From an uncultured Bacillota bacterium (GTDB lineage: Bacteria > Bacillota > Limnochordia > Limnochordales > ZCTH02-B6), in NCBI GenBank assembly GCA_937916565.1, contig CALFSR010000175.1, positions 1 through 14,386 of the forward strand: a DNA stretch of 14,386 nucleotides, read 5' to 3'. Position 1 is the first letter of the stretch, and every line of letters starts with the position of its first letter. This document shows, one piece after another, positions 1 to 6,805 of the stretch. Position numbers and translations under genes: made by a program. The notes beneath the pieces were generated by a model that ran no database searches, had not been told where the DNA came from, and saw nothing but the letters and a program-made list of their open reading frames with translations.

Positions 1-1347
1 CTCCAGCAACGCAAACCGCAAGGCAAACAAGACGGCCAGCACGTAGACGAGCCAGTGAACCTCCCGCCCCTTGCCGGCGATGAGCTTCACCACGGGATAG
101 CTGATGAAGCCCAGGGCGATGCCGGTGGCGATGCTGTAGGTGAGTGGCATGGCGATCACCGTAACGAAGGCGGGGAACGCTTCCGAGATGTCCTCCCAGT
201 TGATGCGGCCGATGAGCTGCATCATCATGGCGCCCACGACGATGAGCGCCGGAGCCGTCGCGGCCGGAAAGTCCGCAACCATGCGCACGATAGGCGCAAA
301 CAGCAGCGACAATAGGAACGCCACGGCAACCGTGACGGCGGTCAGACCGGTGCGGCCGCCCGCGGACACGCCGCTGGCGGATTCTACGTACGTCGTCACC
401 GTCGAGGTGCCCGCGGCGGCGCCAAACACGGTGCCGACCGCATCCGCCAGCATGGCCTGCTGGGCCCGGGGCAGCCGTCCCTGCTTGTCCAGGAAACCAG
501 CCCGGGTGGACACGCCCACCAGCGTGCCCATGGTATCAAAGAAGTCGACGAATAGGAACACAAGCAAGATCTCAAGCAGGCCGAGGCGCAAAGCGCCGGC
601 GATGTCCAGCTTCAGCGCCACCGATCCCCACGCGGCCAGGCTCGGGATTTCAATGAGCCGCTCCGGCCAGGGGACAAGGCCAAGCAGTGCCCCGGCGAAG
701 GTGGTGGCGAGAATGCCCCAGAGAATAGCGCCCCGTACTTTGAGTGCCAGAAGCCCGGCCGTAAGAAGCGTCCCAAGGAGCGCCAGAAGAGGCCCGGGCT
801 GCCGCAGGTCCCCGAGGCCGACGAGCGTCGCGGGGTTGTCCACGATGAGCCCGGCGTTCTGGGCGCCGATGAAGGCGATGAACAGTCCGATGGCCGCGCT
901 GATGGCTACCTTGAGGCCCTCCGGCACGGCGTTGACGATAGTCTCCCGTACCCGGGACAGAGTGAGAATGACGAACAGGATGCCCGACAGAAACACGGCG
1001 CCCAGCGCCGTCTCCCAGGAAACCCCGCGGCCAAGCACCACGGTGAACGCGAAGTACGCGTTGAGACCCATTCCCGGCGCCAAGGCGAACGGATAGTTGG
1101 CCAAGAGCGCCATCAAAATCGTGCCGACGGCCGTCGCGACGACCGTCGCGATGAGCACGCCGTCAAAAGGCATCCCGGTCGCCGACAGAATGCCGGGATT
1201 CACAAAGATGATGTACGCCATCGTCATGAATGTGGTCAGCCCGGCCGCGACCTCGGTGCGCACCGTGGTGCCGTTCTCGGCCAGGCGAAACCTGCGCTCC
1301 AGCCATCCGCCGCCCGTTCCTGCGGCGGCCGCCGTCCTGCCGCTCAT
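1..1347 (-). CDS. NCS2/AzgA-type purine (adenine/guanine/hypoxanthine) permease, 3' end cut by window edge
   Basis: Translating the minus strand from the ATG at 1347 gives 449 open codons with no stop before the window edge. The product is a very hydrophobic multi-span membrane protein. It carries the AzgA/PbuG hallmarks in order: MTMAYIIFVNPGIL near residue 40, APGMGLNAYFAF near 90, FVDFFDTMGTL near 265, and GTSTVTTYVESASGVSAGGR near 310, which includes the substrate-site region. The family imports purine bases by proton symport across the cytoplasmic membrane. Family members are about 430-450 residues, so only a few C-terminal residues are probably missing. A GGAGG site at 1356-1360 lies 8 nt before the ATG. 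The gene is divergent from groES. I see no purine riboswitch in the leader. Which purine is carried cannot be read from sequence. Confidence 0.9.
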   Translation of the reverse strand, partial: MSGRTAAAAGTGGGWLERRFRLAENGTTVRTEVAAGLTTFMTMAYIIFVNPGILSATGMPFDGVLIATVVATAVGTILMALLANYPFALAPGMGLNAYFAFTVVLGRGVSWETALGAVFLSGILFVILTLSRVRETIVNAVPEGLKVAISAAIGLFIAFIGAQNAGLIVDNPATLVGLGDLRQPGPLLALLGTLLTAGLLALKVRGAILWGILATTFAGALLGLVPWPERLIEIPSLAAWGSVALKLDIAGALRLGLLEILLVFLFVDFFDTMGTLVGVSTRAGFLDKQGRLPRAQQAMLADAVGTVFGAAAGTSTVTTYVESASGVSAGGRTGLTAVTVAVAFLLSLLFAPIVRMVADFPAATAPALIVVGAMMMQLIGRINWEDISEAFPAFVTVIAMPLTYSIATGIALGFISYPVVKLIAGKGREVHWLVYVLAVLFALRFALLE

Positions 1348-1511
1348 GCCTTATCCCTCCATCTAACGATCGAACATTTCCTGCTTCTTGATCGGCTGAT
1401 TCGGCGCGAACACGTATATTCCTATCGTGGCCTCGAGACTTTGTCCGGAAATTTCACCTGCCGGGGTGATCCGCTCCTACAGATCCTTCCCAATTACGGG
1501 GAAGCTAGGTA

Positions 1512-1539
1512 TTGACACACCCATGCCGGTCGCTATATT
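1512..1539 (+). promoter_or_regulatory. Sigma-A promoter of groESL
   Basis: A perfect -35 hexamer TTGACA (1512-1517) is followed 16 nt later by TATATT (1534-1539), five of six matches to the -10 consensus. Transcription would start near 1546-1548, at the left edge of the CIRCE operator. This is the usual arrangement for HrcA-repressed chaperonin operons. The leader to the groES ATG would be about 70 nt. Confidence 0.85.
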
Positions 1540-1547
1540 AGAACTTG

Positions 1548-1574
1548 GTAGCACTCGGCAACCGCGAGTGCTAA
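1548..1574 (+). promoter_or_regulatory. CIRCE operator (HrcA binding site)
   Basis: GTAGCACTC, a 9-nt spacer, then GAGTGCTAA matches the CIRCE consensus TTAGCACTC-N9-GAGTGCTAA with one mismatch, the first base. It sits at the predicted transcription start of groESL. HrcA bound here would block the promoter until heat stress titrates GroEL. hrcA itself is not in the window. Confidence 0.93.
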
Positions 1575-1615
1575 CCACTCCCACGCCACCATTCCACAAC
1601 AAGGAGGGACATATT

Positions 1616-1909
1616 ATGAAGCTTGTTCCGCTTGGCGACCGGGTCGTGGTCAAGCCCATCGAACAGGAGGAAAAGACCAAGGGCGGCATCGTCCTGCCCG
1701 ACACCGCCAAGGAGAAGCCGCAGGAGGGCGAGGTGTTGGCGGTAGGCTCGGGCAAGCTGCTTGACAACGGCGAGCGGGTGCCGCTGGAGGTCAAGGTCGG
1801 CGACCGGGTCGTGTTCTCCAAGTACGGCGGGACCGAGGTCAAGCTCAACGGCGAAACGTACACCATCCTCCGGGAGTCCGACATCCTCGCCGTCTACAAG
1901 GCGGGGTAG
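1616..1909 (+). CDS. groES: Co-chaperonin GroES
   Basis: A 97-residue protein, the usual GroES length. It starts MKLVPLGDRVVVKP and contains the mobile-loop segment EEKTKGGIVLPDTAKEKPQ (about residues 18-36), the roof-loop region, and the C-terminal ESDILAVYK. GroES forms the heptameric lid that closes the GroEL folding chamber in the cytoplasm. The start is fixed by AAGGAGGG at 1601-1608, placing AGGAGG 8 nt before the ATG. The frame stays open upstream to 1427, but that extension crosses the promoter and CIRCE and is not coding. It is the first gene of a bicistronic groES-groEL operon, with a 54-nt gap to groEL. Regulation is by the CIRCE/HrcA site immediately upstream. Confidence 0.97.
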   Translation: MKLVPLGDRVVVKPIEQEEKTKGGIVLPDTAKEKPQEGEVLAVGSGKLLDNGERVPLEVKVGDRVVFSKYGGTEVKLNGETYTILRESDILAVYKAG

Positions 1910-1963
1910 GCCGGCCCCGGTAAGAGAAACCCAGTCCACTGTTTGAGGAGGGTGTAAGCAAGC

Positions 1964-3586
1964 ATGGCTGCCAAGCAACTGGCTTTTAATGTTGAGGCGC
2001 GCCGGGCCCTGGAGCGGGGCGTCAACGCGGTGGCCAACGCCGTGAAGGTGACCCTGGGCCCCAAGGGCCGCAACGTCGTGCTGGAAAAGAAGTTCGGCGC
2101 CCCGACCATCACCAAGGACGGCGTAACCGTCGCCAAGGAGGTCGAGCTGGCGGATCCGTACGAGAACATGGGTGCCCAGCTCTGCCGCGAGGTCGCTTCC
2201 AAGACTAATGACGTGGCCGGCGACGGCACCACGACCGCCACGGTGCTCGCCCAGGCCATCGTCCTTGAGGGCCTCAAGAACGTCGCGGCCGGCGCCAACC
2301 CGATGCTGATTAAGAAGGGCATCGACCGGGCCGTGGACGTGGCCGTCAAGGAGATCGGCCGCATGGCCATCCAGATCGAGGGCAAGGAAGAGATCGCCCA
2401 CGTCGCCTCCATCGCCGGCAACGATCCGGAGATCGGCCAGCTGATCGCCGACGCCATGGAGAAGGTCGGCAAGGACGGCGTCATCACCGTCGAGGAAGCC
2501 AAGGGCACCACGACGACGGTGGACATCGTCGAGGGCATGGAGTTTGACAAGGGCTACATCTCGCCCTACTTCGTCACCAACGCCGAGGCCATGGAGGCCG
2601 TGCTGGAGGAGCCGTTCATCCTCATCCACGAGAAGAAGCTCTCCAACGTGCACGACCTCCTGCCGCTGCTTGAGAAGGTCGTTCAGGCCGGCCGGCCGCT
2701 GCTCATCATCGCGGAGGACGTCGAGGGCGAGGCCCTGCCGACCCTGGTCGTCAACAAGATCCGTGGCACGCTCAACGTGTGCGCCGTCAAGGCGCCCGGC
2801 TTCGGCGATCGGCGCAAGGCGATGCTCGAGGACATCGCCATCCTCACGGGCGGCCGCTTCATCTCCGAGGATCTCGGCACCAAGCTCGAGAACGTGACCT
2901 TGGACATGCTGGGCCGCGCCCGCAAGGTGCGAGTCACCAAGGACAAGACCACCATCGTCGGCGGCATGGGCGACAAGGCTGCGGTGCAGGGCCGCGTCGA
3001 GCTCATCAAGCGCCAGATCGAGGAGACCGACTCCGACTACGACCGGGAGAAGCTGCAGGAGCGCTTGGCTAAGCTGGCCGGCGGCGTGGCGGTCATCAAG
3101 GTCGGTGCGGCCACCGAAACCGAGCTCAAGGAGAAGAAGCACCGCATCGAGGACGCGGTGCACGCGACCCGGGCCGCTGTCGAGGAAGGCATCGTGCCCG
3201 GCGGCGGCACCACCTTCCTGCGCATTATCCCGGCCTTGGATCAGATCCAGGCGGAGGGCGACGAACTCACCGGCGTGCGCATCATTAAGCGGGCGCTGGA
3301 GGAGCCTGCCCGGCAGATCGCGTACAACGCCGGCCTCGAGGGCTCCGTCATCGTCGAGCGGGTCAAGTCCGAGTCGGGCAACATCGGCTTTGACGCCCGC
3401 AACGAGCAGTTCGTCGACATGGTCAAGGCCGGCATCGTCGATCCGGCCAAGGTGACCCGGACGGCGCTGCAGAACGCGGCCAGCATCGCCTCCATGGTGC
3501 TGACCACCGAGGCGCTCATCTCCGAGGTCCCCAAGAAGGAGAAGAACCCGCCTTACCCGCCCGGCGGCGGTGACATGGACTTCTAA
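1964..3586 (+). CDS. groEL: Chaperonin GroEL (Hsp60)
   Basis: A 540-residue group I chaperonin, full length for the family. The protein forms two stacked heptameric rings and folds client proteins with ATP and GroES. Visible landmarks are the ATP-site motif GDGTTTATVLA with D87 (residues 86-96), the apical domain (about 190-375), the hydrolysis aspartate in RIEDAVHATRAA (D397, equivalent to E. coli D398), and the family signature AAVEEGIVPGGG (404-415). The C-terminus is PPYPPGGGDMDF, a short glycine tail with one DMDF in place of the long GGM repeats of many GroELs. GAGGAGGG at 1945-1952 precedes the ATG. The gene is co-transcribed with groES and ends before a large GC hairpin. Confidence 0.98.
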   Translation: MAAKQLAFNVEARRALERGVNAVANAVKVTLGPKGRNVVLEKKFGAPTITKDGVTVAKEVELADPYENMGAQLCREVASKTNDVAGDGTTTATVLAQAIVLEGLKNVAAGANPMLIKKGIDRAVDVAVKEIGRMAIQIEGKEEIAHVASIAGNDPEIGQLIADAMEKVGKDGVITVEEAKGTTTTVDIVEGMEFDKGYISPYFVTNAEAMEAVLEEPFILIHEKKLSNVHDLLPLLEKVVQAGRPLLIIAEDVEGEALPTLVVNKIRGTLNVCAVKAPGFGDRRKAMLEDIAILTGGRFISEDLGTKLENVTLDMLGRARKVRVTKDKTTIVGGMGDKAAVQGRVELIKRQIEETDSDYDREKLQERLAKLAGGVAVIKVGAATETELKEKKHRIEDAVHATRAAVEEGIVPGGGTTFLRIIPALDQIQAEGDELTGVRIIKRALEEPARQIAYNAGLEGSVIVERVKSESGNIGFDARNEQFVDMVKAGIVDPAKVTRTALQNAASIASMVLTTEALISEVPKKEKNPPYPPGGGDMDF

Positions 3587-3614
3587 GTCGCCGCGGGAAA
3601 GCCGGGTGGTTGAT

Positions 3615-3653
3615 CCGGAGGGGAGGGTGCGCCAAGGCGCCCCTCCCCTCCGG
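3615..3653. terminator. Long GC-rich hairpin between convergent groEL and ABC permease genes
   Basis: The arms 3615-3633 and 3636-3653 pair over about 18 bp with a single bulged T (3628) and a tiny loop around AA (3634-3635). The stem is almost entirely G:C, apart from two A:T pairs. No T-run follows on either strand. It lies 28 nt after the groEL stop and 67 nt beyond the stop of the converging permease gene, so a bidirectional terminator or 3'-end stabiliser is the likely role. Lack of a U-tract means this is not a textbook intrinsic terminator. Confidence 0.7.
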
Positions 3654-3719
3654 CGCGTCCGGCCATGGCAGCGCCCGCTAGCCCCGAGCTCCTCCTCCCA
3701 TCTCTCCCTGGGGGGCGCC

Positions 3720-4604
3720 TTACGCCTTTCCCCGTCTCGCAGCCATGCGCCGCTCGGCGTAATCGACCAGGCAGTAGACGAGCGTCGACGCGATGAGCAG
3801 CAGGACGACGCTGCTCATGACGAGGGTCATATTGAACACTTGCCCGCCGTAGATGATCAGGTAGCCCAGCCCGGTGCCCGACACCAGGAACTCGCCCATG
3901 ATGGTTCCCACCCAGGCAAGCCCGATGTTCACCTTGACGGCCGCGAGGAGCGTCGGCACGGCAGCCGGCAGGACGACCTTCGTAAACACCTGGCGCCGGG
4001 TCGCGCCGAACGACCGCAAGAGCAGGATCTTGCTGGGATCGGTTTCCCGGAATGCCGTGTAGAGCATCACGATCGTTACCACGACGGCGATGGCGACCGT
4101 CATGGCCAGCACCGCCCGGACGTTGGTCCCGAGCCAGACTATGAAAAGGGGCCCTAGCGAAATCTTGGGGATGCTATTGAGGACGACCAGATAAGGGTCC
4201 AGCACCCGTGCCCAGAAGGGCGACCACCAGAGGAACGACGCGACCAAAAGGCCCAGAGCGGTCGCCAGCCCAAAGCCCGCCAAGGTCCGCCACACGGTGG
4301 CGCCCAGGTGCAGCCACAAGTCGCCGGCCACGGCCATGCGCACAATCTGTTGCCAAACCCGGCTCGGCTGGCTCACGATGAATGGATTGAGCCACCCGGC
4401 GCGAGCGCCGAGCTCCCACAAGGCCACCAGGCTAACCACAAGCAGGACTTGAGTCCCAAACACCAGCAGCTGCCGGCGGCGCCGCTGGCGTAAGTAGCGC
4501 CGGTGCGCTTCGGACATGGCGGGCGGAGCGGACGTGGAGACCGCCGCCGCACCGAGCCCGGCCCTGTCCTCCCCTGCCGGCGGGACGGGGTCAAATGTGG
4601 ACAT
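3720..4604 (-). CDS. ABC transporter permease, NitT/TauT (SsuC/TauC-like) type
   Basis: A 294-residue inner-membrane permease with six hydrophobic segments, the first at about residues 47-69. The binding-protein-dependent permease (EAA) loop is visible as RSFGATRRQVFTKVVLPAAV in the C-terminal half; it docks on the ATPase. This architecture is that of SsuC/TauC/NrtB/ThiX-type permeases for nitrate, sulfonates or thiamine precursors. The ATG at 4604 is preferred over a TTG at 4607 because GGAGG (4612-4616) is then 7 nt away. The start overlaps the end of the upstream ATPase gene by 14 nt, which implies translational coupling. The N-terminal 40 residues are Ala/Pro/Arg rich and cytoplasmic. The substrate is unknown. 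Confidence 0.92.
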   Translation of the reverse strand: MSTFDPVPPAGEDRAGLGAAAVSTSAPPAMSEAHRRYLRQRRRRQLLVFGTQVLLVVSLVALWELGARAGWLNPFIVSQPSRVWQQIVRMAVAGDLWLHLGATVWRTLAGFGLATALGLLVASFLWWSPFWARVLDPYLVVLNSIPKISLGPLFIVWLGTNVRAVLAMTVAIAVVVTIVMLYTAFRETDPSKILLLRSFGATRRQVFTKVVLPAAVPTLLAAVKVNIGLAWVGTIMGEFLVSGTGLGYLIIYGGQVFNMTLVMSSVVLLLIASTLVYCLVDYAERRMAARRGKA

Positions 4605-5352
4605 CAAGATCCCTCCAGATGTCGCGGAAATAGCGGCTGAAGCCGGGGGACTCCCGCACCTGCACGGGAGAACGCCGGGGACTCAGGTCGATCACGTACT
4701 CCCGCTTGAGCCGGGCTGGCCGCTGGGTGAGGACGACGACCCGATCCGCCATGGATACCGCTTCTGCGATGTCGTGGGTGACGAGCACCACGGTGCGCCT
4801 CTGGGCCCGCAGGATCTGGCTCATCTCGTCCTCGAGCTTCAGCCGGGTCTGGTAGTCCAAGGCGGAAAACGGCTCGTCGAGCAACAGGACCTTGGGGTTT
4901 AAGGCCAAGGTGCGCACGAGGGCCGCCCGCTGGCGCATGCCGCCCGAGAGCTGGCCCGGAAACCGGTGGGCGAACTCCGCCAGTCCGCAGCTGGCGAGCA
5001 AGCCGCGCACCCGGGCGACGGCGGCGGGCGTGCGACGGCCGCGGACCTCAAGGCCCAGCAGGCAGTTGTCCAGCACTGTCCTCCACTCAAACAGGTGGTC
5101 CTGCTGGAGCATGTAGCCGACGGCGGGGTTTGGGCCCTGCACGGGAACGCCGCCGACCCGCACTTCGCCCGCGTCCGGGCGGATCAAGCCCGCGATCAGG
5201 GACAAGAGCGTGCTCTTGCCGCACCCGCTTGGGCCCACGACGCTGACGAACTCCCCCTCCTCCACCCGCAGGGAGAGGTCTTCCACAGCCCGGGTCTCAC
5301 CGCTTGGGGTGTGGTACGTCACGGTGACATGCTCAAGCTCGACGACGGACAC
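4591..5352 (-). CDS. ABC transporter ATP-binding protein, NitT/TauT (SsuB/TauB-like) type
   Basis: A 253-residue ATPase energising the importer. Motifs in order are Walker A GPSGCGKST (40-48), Q-loop MLQQD (about 81-85), ABC signature LSGGMRQR (135-142), Walker B VLLLDEP (155-161) and the H-loop VTHD with H193. The C-terminus SPGFSRYFRDIWRDL resembles SsuB-type proteins. The start chosen is the GTG at 5352, because GGGAGG at 5361-5366 lies 8 nt upstream and the protein then begins right at the first beta strand (SVVELEHVTV). The frame stays open to a GTG at 5439, but that start has no Shine-Dalgarno and would place a long hairpin inside the coding region. The gene overlaps the permease gene downstream. 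Confidence 0.93.
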   Translation of the reverse strand: MSVVELEHVTVTYHTPSGETRAVEDLSLRVEEGEFVSVVGPSGCGKSTLLSLIAGLIRPDAGEVRVGGVPVQGPNPAVGYMLQQDHLFEWRTVLDNCLLGLEVRGRRTPAAVARVRGLLASCGLAEFAHRFPGQLSGGMRQRAALVRTLALNPKVLLLDEPFSALDYQTRLKLEDEMSQILRAQRRTVVLVTHDIAEAVSMADRVVVLTQRPARLKREYVIDLSPRRSPVQVRESPGFSRYFRDIWRDLDVHI

Positions 5353-5391
5353 CTGTCCCACCTCCCGATGCTCCCCGCGTCCCAGGCATGC

Positions 5392-5428
5392 GGAGCGCCC
5401 CGGGGCCGCTGCGGCCTCGGGGCGCTCC
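5392..5428 (-). repeat. Intergenic GC hairpin between binding-protein and ATPase genes
   Basis: Arms 5392-5409 and 5411-5428 pair over 17-18 bp with only one G-T wobble (5403/5417). The terminal pair is strained, so the effective loop is three nucleotides. It lies 76 nt downstream of the binding-protein stop and 40 nt upstream of the ATPase start on the minus strand. No T-run follows, so a complete intrinsic terminator is unlikely. By analogy with other importer operons it may protect the binding-protein mRNA end or attenuate transcription, giving an excess of binding protein over membrane components. Confidence 0.7.
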
Positions 5429-5504
5429 CACACGGTCACCGTTTCGCTGCCCGGCCCGGTTCGCGCTTTTGCCGGTGGCCTCGGCGGCGCCGGTTTCCCG
5501 GGGG

Positions 5505-6536
5505 CTACGGCGTAACCGCTGCTACGACCCGTTCGGCAAAGACGTTGGTCATCACGTCGTCAAAGGGAACCGGGGTCGACAGCTCGCCGGCCATCATCAT
5601 CACTTCCTGAAGGCGGGCGAAACCCGCGCGGCTCACCAAAGGCGTCGGCGTCCAAGCGTCGATGGAGCGGTAGCGCTCGAGCGCCGTAACGAGAACGTCA
5701 AAGTCCATGCCCGGGAAGTACGGCGCGACTACTTCGGCAATCTCCTCGGTGGAATGTTGCTGCACCCACAGTTGGCCCCGGTAGATGGCTCGCGTGAAGC
5801 GCTCGATGATGTCGGGGCGGCTCTCCATGAAGCTGCGACGGGCATGGTAGACGGTGTAGGTGATGTCGCCCGCTTCCGCGCCGAGGGACGCCACGATGGT
5901 GCCGACGCCTGCCCGTTCCATGTGGGTCATGGTGGGCTCAAACTGGGCGACGTAATCCCCGAGGCCGCCTTCAAACGCGCCAGCCGCCGCTTCGAAGGCG
6001 AGGTGCGTCACGATCCCGACGTCGAGGAACGGGACGATACCGTGCTGGCGCAGCACCCACTCGAGCACCATCTGCGGCACGCCGCCCTTGCGGGCGCCCA
6101 CGATGAGACGTCCCCGCACGTCGTCCCAGCTAAACTCCTCCACCCTGCCCCGGGCCATGAAGAACGACCCGTCGCGCTGGGTCAGCTGCGCAAAGCCGAT
6201 GGCCGGGTCGGGCGCGCCCTGGTTGTAGACGTAGATGGTGGCCTCGGGGCCAAAGAAACCGATGTCCACGCTGCCCGAGATGAGGGCAGCCATGCCGTTG
6301 TGGGCGCCCCAGGCCGTGCTGAGCTCGATGCGCAGCCCCTCGTCGGCGAAAAAGCCTTTCTCCAGGGCAACGTACTGCGGGGCGTAAAAAACGGAGCGCA
6401 CCACTTCCGACAGCCGCACGGTTTCCAGTTCCTGCGCCGCCGCGGACGGCGCGAGTACGGCCGCAGCGGCCAGGGCCACCAGCGACGCCAGCAGGGCGCC
6501 CAGCCGCGGCCCACGCCCCAGCTTTGACAATGCCAT
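5505..6536 (-). CDS. ABC transporter substrate-binding protein, NMT1/THI5-like (NitT/TauT family)
   Basis: A 343-residue exported solute-binding protein. Residues 1-34 form a Sec signal peptide with basic residues K5, R8 and R11, a hydrophobic core ALLASLVALAAAAVLA, and a likely signal peptidase I site SAAA/QE. There is no lipobox cysteine. The mature part has the NMT1/SsuA fold signature: VFYAPQYVALEKGFFADEGL (about 49-68), GAHNGMAALISGSVDIGFFG, and a second-lobe segment beginning RGRLIVGARKGG. Such proteins bind nitrate, sulfonates, bicarbonate or pyrimidine thiamine precursors; the ligand cannot be decided here. The ATG at 6536 follows an AGGAGGAGGGG stretch. It is the first gene of the importer operon, followed by ATPase and permease genes. 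An intergenic hairpin separates it from the ATPase gene. Confidence 0.9.
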   Translation of the reverse strand: MALSKLGRGPRLGALLASLVALAAAAVLAPSAAAQELETVRLSEVVRSVFYAPQYVALEKGFFADEGLRIELSTAWGAHNGMAALISGSVDIGFFGPEATIYVYNQGAPDPAIGFAQLTQRDGSFFMARGRVEEFSWDDVRGRLIVGARKGGVPQMVLEWVLRQHGIVPFLDVGIVTHLAFEAAAGAFEGGLGDYVAQFEPTMTHMERAGVGTIVASLGAEAGDITYTVYHARRSFMESRPDIIERFTRAIYRGQLWVQQHSTEEIAEVVAPYFPGMDFDVLVTALERYRSIDAWTPTPLVSRAGFARLQEVMMMAGELSTPVPFDDVMTNVFAERVVAAVTP

Positions 6537-6607
6537 GAGACCCCTCCTCCTCGCTTACCCAATCAGGCAGATTCCACGGTATGCGGCGGGGAAAACGGCG
6601 GTGACGG

Positions 6608-6637
6608 TTGACGGAAGGCCGGGCGGGATGGTAAGAT
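6608..6637 (+). promoter_or_regulatory. Probable promoter of the tRNA-Leu gene
   Basis: TTGACG (6608-6613; five of six to the -35 consensus) is followed 18 nt later by TAAGAT (6632-6637; four of six to the -10 consensus). The predicted start near 6644 is about 15 nt before the tRNA 5' end, a normal leader for a single tRNA gene. Confidence 0.5.
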
Positions 6638-6658
6638 CACGATTGCGACCACCGATAA

Positions 6659-6743
6659 GCCCGGGTGGCGGAATAGGCAGACGCGCACGTTTGAGGGGCG
6701 TGTGGGGCAACCCGTATCGGTTCAAATCCGATCCCGGGCACCA
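6659..6743 (+). tRNA. tRNA-Leu (anticodon GAG)
   Basis: The 85-nt sequence folds as a type II tRNA. The acceptor stem is GCCCGGG (6659-6665) with CCCGGGC (6733-6739), then discriminator A and encoded CCA (6741-6743). The anticodon stem is CACGT/GCGTG (6686-6690/6698-6702), with loop TTGAGGG and anticodon GAG at 6693-6695, reading CUC and CUU. The long variable arm (6703-6715) has a GGG/CCC stem, typical of leucine tRNAs. The T arm is ATCGG-TTCAAAT-CCGAT (6716-6732). It stands alone with its own promoter and terminator. Confidence 0.96.
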
Positions 6744-6753
6744 TGCGAACAAC

Positions 6754-6779
6754 GAAAGCGGCCTTGCGAGGCCGCTTTC
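6754..6779. terminator. Terminator hairpin after tRNA-Leu, probably bidirectional
   Basis: A perfect 10-bp inverted repeat, GAAAGCGGCC (6754-6763) and GGCCGCTTTC (6770-6779), flanks a 6-nt loop. Short, broken T-rich stretches follow on the plus strand (through about 6788) and on the minus strand (TTTCGTTGTT). It ends the tRNA transcript and could also end the WYL-regulator transcript arriving from the other side (stop at 6806). Confidence 0.8.
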
Positions 6780-6805
6780 AGCGTTTCTGTGCAAGATAAG
6801 CAGCT

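Noticed and set aside
140..1366. Two long plus-strand open frames opposite the purine permease
   Set aside because: The minus strand gives a clean AzgA-type permease through the whole stretch; the plus-strand products are Arg/Ser/Pro-rich shadows.
1348..1511. Purine riboswitch in the leader of the permease gene
   Set aside because: Such permeases often have one, but I could not find the conserved loop sequences or the flanking P1 stem on the minus strand. Only short chance stems are present (1454-1469 and 1486-1504).
1427..1615. Possible N-terminal extension of GroES from a GTG at 1427
   Set aside because: The extension covers the promoter and CIRCE operator; the ATG at 1616 has a perfect Shine-Dalgarno and gives the standard GroES N-terminus.
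1571..3163. A 530-codon open frame on the minus strand opposite groES/groEL
   Set aside because: It is a codon-shadow of the GC-rich chaperonin genes; its product is a low-complexity Leu/Asp/Gly/His-rich string with no motifs, while the plus strand encodes unmistakable GroES and GroEL.
5388..6527. A 379-codon plus-strand frame opposite the binding protein gene
   Set aside because: Arg/His/Gly-rich antisense shadow; the minus strand carries a signal peptide and NMT1-like domain with a good ribosome site.
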